A program made the position numbers and the translations under genes. From Phycisphaerales bacterium (GTDB lineage Bacteria > Planctomycetota > Phycisphaerae > Phycisphaerales > Phycisphaeraceae), in NCBI GenBank assembly GCA_012031455.1, contig JAAUTM010000034.1, forward strand, positions 1-8,739: a DNA stretch of 8,739 bases, given 5' to 3'. How positions within the stretch are numbered: the first letter of the stretch is position 1; each line of letters opens with the position of its first letter. Below, in pieces: positions 6,883 through 8,739 of this stretch. A model generated the notes under the pieces. It was not told the origin of the DNA. It did not search any database and saw only the letters and a list, made by a program, of their open reading frames with translations.

Positions 6883-7965
6883 ATGGGTGTTTTACGCATG
6901 ATCCCCCGCGAGCATCCGGTCGTCAAAACCGTGGCCACCGCTTTGCGCCATCGTTGCCGGGTCAAACCGGGGGCGCATCTGCTTGTGGCCGTCAGTGGCG
7001 GAGCCGACTCCGTAGCTCTGTTGCGCGCCCTGCACATCCTTGCATCCACCCGTCCCTGGCATTTGCAACTTACCGTGGCCCATGTGCAACATCACCTGCG
7101 CCCTGACAATAGCGCCGAATCGGATGCGCGATTTGTGAAACGACTGGCCCATCGACTGGGTCTGCCTTTTGTCCGTGCTGATCTTGACCCTTCCCACTGG
7201 CGAGGCAACACCGAAGCCAATGCCCGGCGGCATCGATACCAAGCCTTGCATGAAATGGCACTCAAAGCTGGTGCCCACTGTATCGTCACTGCTCATCATG
7301 CCGACGACCAGTTGGAAACCTTGCTTATGCGGCTTCTTCGTGGAACTTCGGTGCACGGCCTGTCGGGCATTGCCTGGCGACGACCTTTGCGGATTACTCT
7401 CCCTGAAAGATTGTCCACTGAATCAGCACCCTCCCCACTCATCCTGCTGCGCCCCCTGCTGGATGTGGACCGTGCGGAGCTGCGCGACTTTTTAAAATCG
7501 CTGCGTCAGCGCTGGCACGAGGACGCCACCAACGATGATCTATCCCGCTGGCGTGCCTGCCTGCGTGCTCAGGTGGTGCCGGTGCTGCATGCCTTGCGTC
7601 CCGGTGTTGCTCATACCAGCACTCGCATGACACATCACTTTCGAGCACTGGCAATTCTTTTGCACATGCAAACCCGGTTGGCACAATCTCATTTGCATAC
7701 CTCGCCGGATGGTGCATCCATTACGCTGATGCGTTCCACTGCCCGTGACCTTCCCAGCCTGGTGCTGGCTGACCTGCTGCGACATGCTTTGCAACAACTG
7801 GGTGTGCCTGCTGATCAACTGGGCCAGCGCATGCTGTCGCCCCTGATCCGAGCGGTGCGGGATCACACTGGCGGAAAGCGCCAGTTTCAATTTCAAAAGC
7901 AAATCTCAGTCAACGTCACCCGCGACAACATCACCCTCACCACCGACCGTTGCAGTCGGCGTTAA
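6883..7965 (+). CDS. tilS: tRNA(Ile)-lysidine synthase TilS
   Basis: TilS uses ATP to attach lysine to C34 of the tRNA-Ile with a CAU anticodon. This changes both its codon reading to AUA and its charging from Met to Ile. The PP-loop motif is SGGADS (38-43). The conserved motif TAHHADDQLET (136-146) and the segment LLRGTSVHGLSGI (151-163) follow, then RPLL (190-193) and DATN with the following Arg cluster (214-229). These cover the catalytic N-terminal domain and its linker. At 360 residues it is shorter than the E. coli enzyme (about 430), so the far C-terminal TilS domain is reduced or absent, as in many other bacteria. No clear Shine-Dalgarno site precedes ATG 6883; ATG 6898 is an alternative start. 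The gene is intact. Its stop overlaps the convergent rsfS stop by four bases. Confidence 0.95.
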   Translation: MGVLRMIPREHPVVKTVATALRHRCRVKPGAHLLVAVSGGADSVALLRALHILASTRPWHLQLTVAHVQHHLRPDNSAESDARFVKRLAHRLGLPFVRADLDPSHWRGNTEANARRHRYQALHEMALKAGAHCIVTAHHADDQLETLLMRLLRGTSVHGLSGIAWRRPLRITLPERLSTESAPSPLILLRPLLDVDRAELRDFLKSLRQRWHEDATNDDLSRWRACLRAQVVPVLHALRPGVAHTSTRMTHHFRALAILLHMQTRLAQSHLHTSPDGASITLMRSTARDLPSLVLADLLRHALQQLGVPADQLGQRMLSPLIRAVRDHTGGKRQFQFQKQISVNVTRDNITLTTDRCSRR

Positions 7966-8531
7966 TCCTTTTCCTCGCTGGGGCTCGCAGCTTTCGTGCT
8001 TTTCCGAGCCACGCGTTTCCAACGCACCCGTGGGGCATCCCCCCACATCATTTCCAGGTCATAGTGGGCACGGGTCATCGTTTCAAACACATGCACCACA
8101 ATGTCGGTGAAATCCACAATCACCCATGATGATCGGCCATCGATCTCACGCCCGAAACGCAACAATCCGCGTTCACTACCCAAATCCTGCACACTCTCAC
8201 CCATCGATCGAATCTGCCGATCCGATGTACCTGTGGCGATCACCACGTAATCCACAGTCTGACTTTTACCCTGCACATCCAGCACGATGATTTCTTCGCA
8301 ATGCAGATCGTCCAGCAACCGGGCTACATCGATGGCAAACTGCCTGAGTTGTCGATCCGACTTCCCGGCTCCCCCGGTTCCTCCGGTTTTACCCACGGCC
8401 TTGCCTCGGGTTTTGCTCTTGGACTTACCACTGGTTGAAACCAGAGGCAGACCGGTGGTGTTGCTATCAGCATTGCCTGTCGATTGGCCGACATGATCTG
8501 AATCATTGGAAGTGTTGGCTGGTTCACTCAT
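7962..8531 (-). CDS. rsfS: Ribosome silencing factor RsfS (Iojap family)
   Basis: RsfS binds ribosomal protein L14 (uL14) on the large subunit and blocks subunit joining when nutrients are low. The core spans about residues 62-170: a helical start (RQFAIDVARLLDDL), EEIIVLDV, VDYVVIATGTSDRQIRSM (93-110) and the typical end WVIVDFTDIVVHVFETMTRAHYDLEMMWGD (136-165, written as one segment). This is the full Iojap fold. A Ser/Thr/Asn-rich then Lys/Gly-rich extension of about 60 residues precedes it and is probably disordered. The start is uncertain: ATG 8531 follows a distant AAGGG, ATG 8558 is in frame, and TTG 8573 is the longest option. The basic extension could contact rRNA. Upstream on the same strand lies a Gly/Arg-rich protein gene; tilS converges from the other side. 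Confidence 0.93.
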   Translation of the reverse strand: MSEPANTSNDSDHVGQSTGNADSNTTGLPLVSTSGKSKSKTRGKAVGKTGGTGGAGKSDRQLRQFAIDVARLLDDLHCEEIIVLDVQGKSQTVDYVVIATGTSDRQIRSMGESVQDLGSERGLLRFGREIDGRSSWVIVDFTDIVVHVFETMTRAHYDLEMMWGDAPRVRWKRVARKSTKAASPSEEKD

Positions 8532-8564
8532 GGTGATGGATGAAATCCCTTCTGTCATTGGCTG

Positions 8565-8608
8565 ATGCTTCAAGCATAGGCGCTATGGTTATTAAAAGGT
8601 CGACCTTT
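8565..8608. promoter_or_regulatory. Cluster of palindromes upstream of rsfS
   Basis: Three inverted repeats lie in 44 bases: ATGCTT-C-AAGCAT (8565-8577), CATAG-GCG-CTATG (8575-8587, overlapping the first by three bases) and the perfect palindrome AAAGGTCGACCTTT (8595-8608). On the minus strand the last one is followed by a short T-rich stretch, so it could act as a weak terminator for the upstream gene. The set could also be regulator sites for rsfS. Confidence 0.35.
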
Positions 8609-8655
8609 CCAGGCCGGACCCATCAAATTCAAAGTAAAAAAGCTCATGGGTCGAA

Positions 8656-8739
8656 TTACCGCCCACCACCACGAGCGCCGCCGAACCCACCCGGAGCGCG
8701 TCCACCACCACCGGGCCCACGTCCGCCGCCACCGGGCCA
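8656..8739 (-). CDS. C-terminal Gly/Arg-rich tail of an unidentified protein (partial)
   Basis: The last 27 codons of a minus-strand gene end at TAA (8656-8658). The rest lies beyond the right edge. The tail is almost entirely Gly, Arg and Pro, with repeated GGGGR and RGGGR units, a PGGFGG segment and a final Arg. RGG-like tails occur on bacterial RNA-binding proteins and DEAD-box RNA helicases, so an RNA-related role is plausible, especially next to rsfS. No domain is visible, so the protein cannot be named. Base use is strongly GC-rich, as in the neighbouring core genes. Confidence 0.7.
   Translation of the reverse strand, partial: WPGGGGRGPGGGGRAPGGFGGARGGGR

Noticed and set aside
8656..8739. 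CRISPR-like or minisatellite array in the GGT/GGC-rich end
   Set aside because: The repetition follows codons of a Gly/Arg-rich tail, and there are no regular repeat-spacer units.

Overview
The window looks like a bacterial chromosome fragment, most likely from the Planctomycetota and possibly from Phycisphaerae. The reasons are a beta-helix, sulfatase and glycosidase cluster without SusC/SusD, a membrane-anchored coiled-coil protein ending in an ELILALR-type helix, and the mix with tilS and rsfS. The taxonomy is inference from gene content.

Positions 1-6033 form an accessory carbohydrate region. Two tandem paralogous genes on the minus strand encode exported right-handed beta-helix proteins (648-2481, and 1-527, which runs off the left edge). 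A long AT-rich divergent region (2482-3068) separates them from a plus-strand pair: a sulfatase of the N-sulfoglucosamine sulfohydrolase type (3069-4376) and a GH35/GH42-like glycosidase with a DUF5597-like C-terminus (4461-6033). The beta-helix proteins have signal peptides. The sulfatase and glycosidase do not. A plausible scheme is cleavage or binding of a sulfated glycan outside the cytoplasm, followed by desulfation and glycosidic cleavage of imported oligosaccharides inside. The substrate cannot be read from the sequence.

Positions 6127-8739 look like conserved core chromosome and are visibly richer in G+C. They hold a membrane-anchored coiled-coil protein (6127-6818, minus), tilS (6883-7965, plus), rsfS (7962-8531, minus, overlapping the tilS stop by four bases) and the Gly/Arg-rich tail of a further minus-strand gene (8656-8739).

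The most striking property is a series of single-base reading-frame breaks. Both beta-helix genes, the glycosidase and the coiled-coil gene each need a one-base correction in or next to a short homopolymer to give a full-length family-like protein. The glycosidase may also carry a compensated pair of indels across its catalytic acid/base motif. The sulfatase, tilS and rsfS read through cleanly. The two beta-helix copies differ almost only at synonymous sites in their shared core, so both were under selection. The breaks are therefore recent, or are consensus errors. I found no CRISPR array, complete tRNA or rRNA, or insertion sequence.
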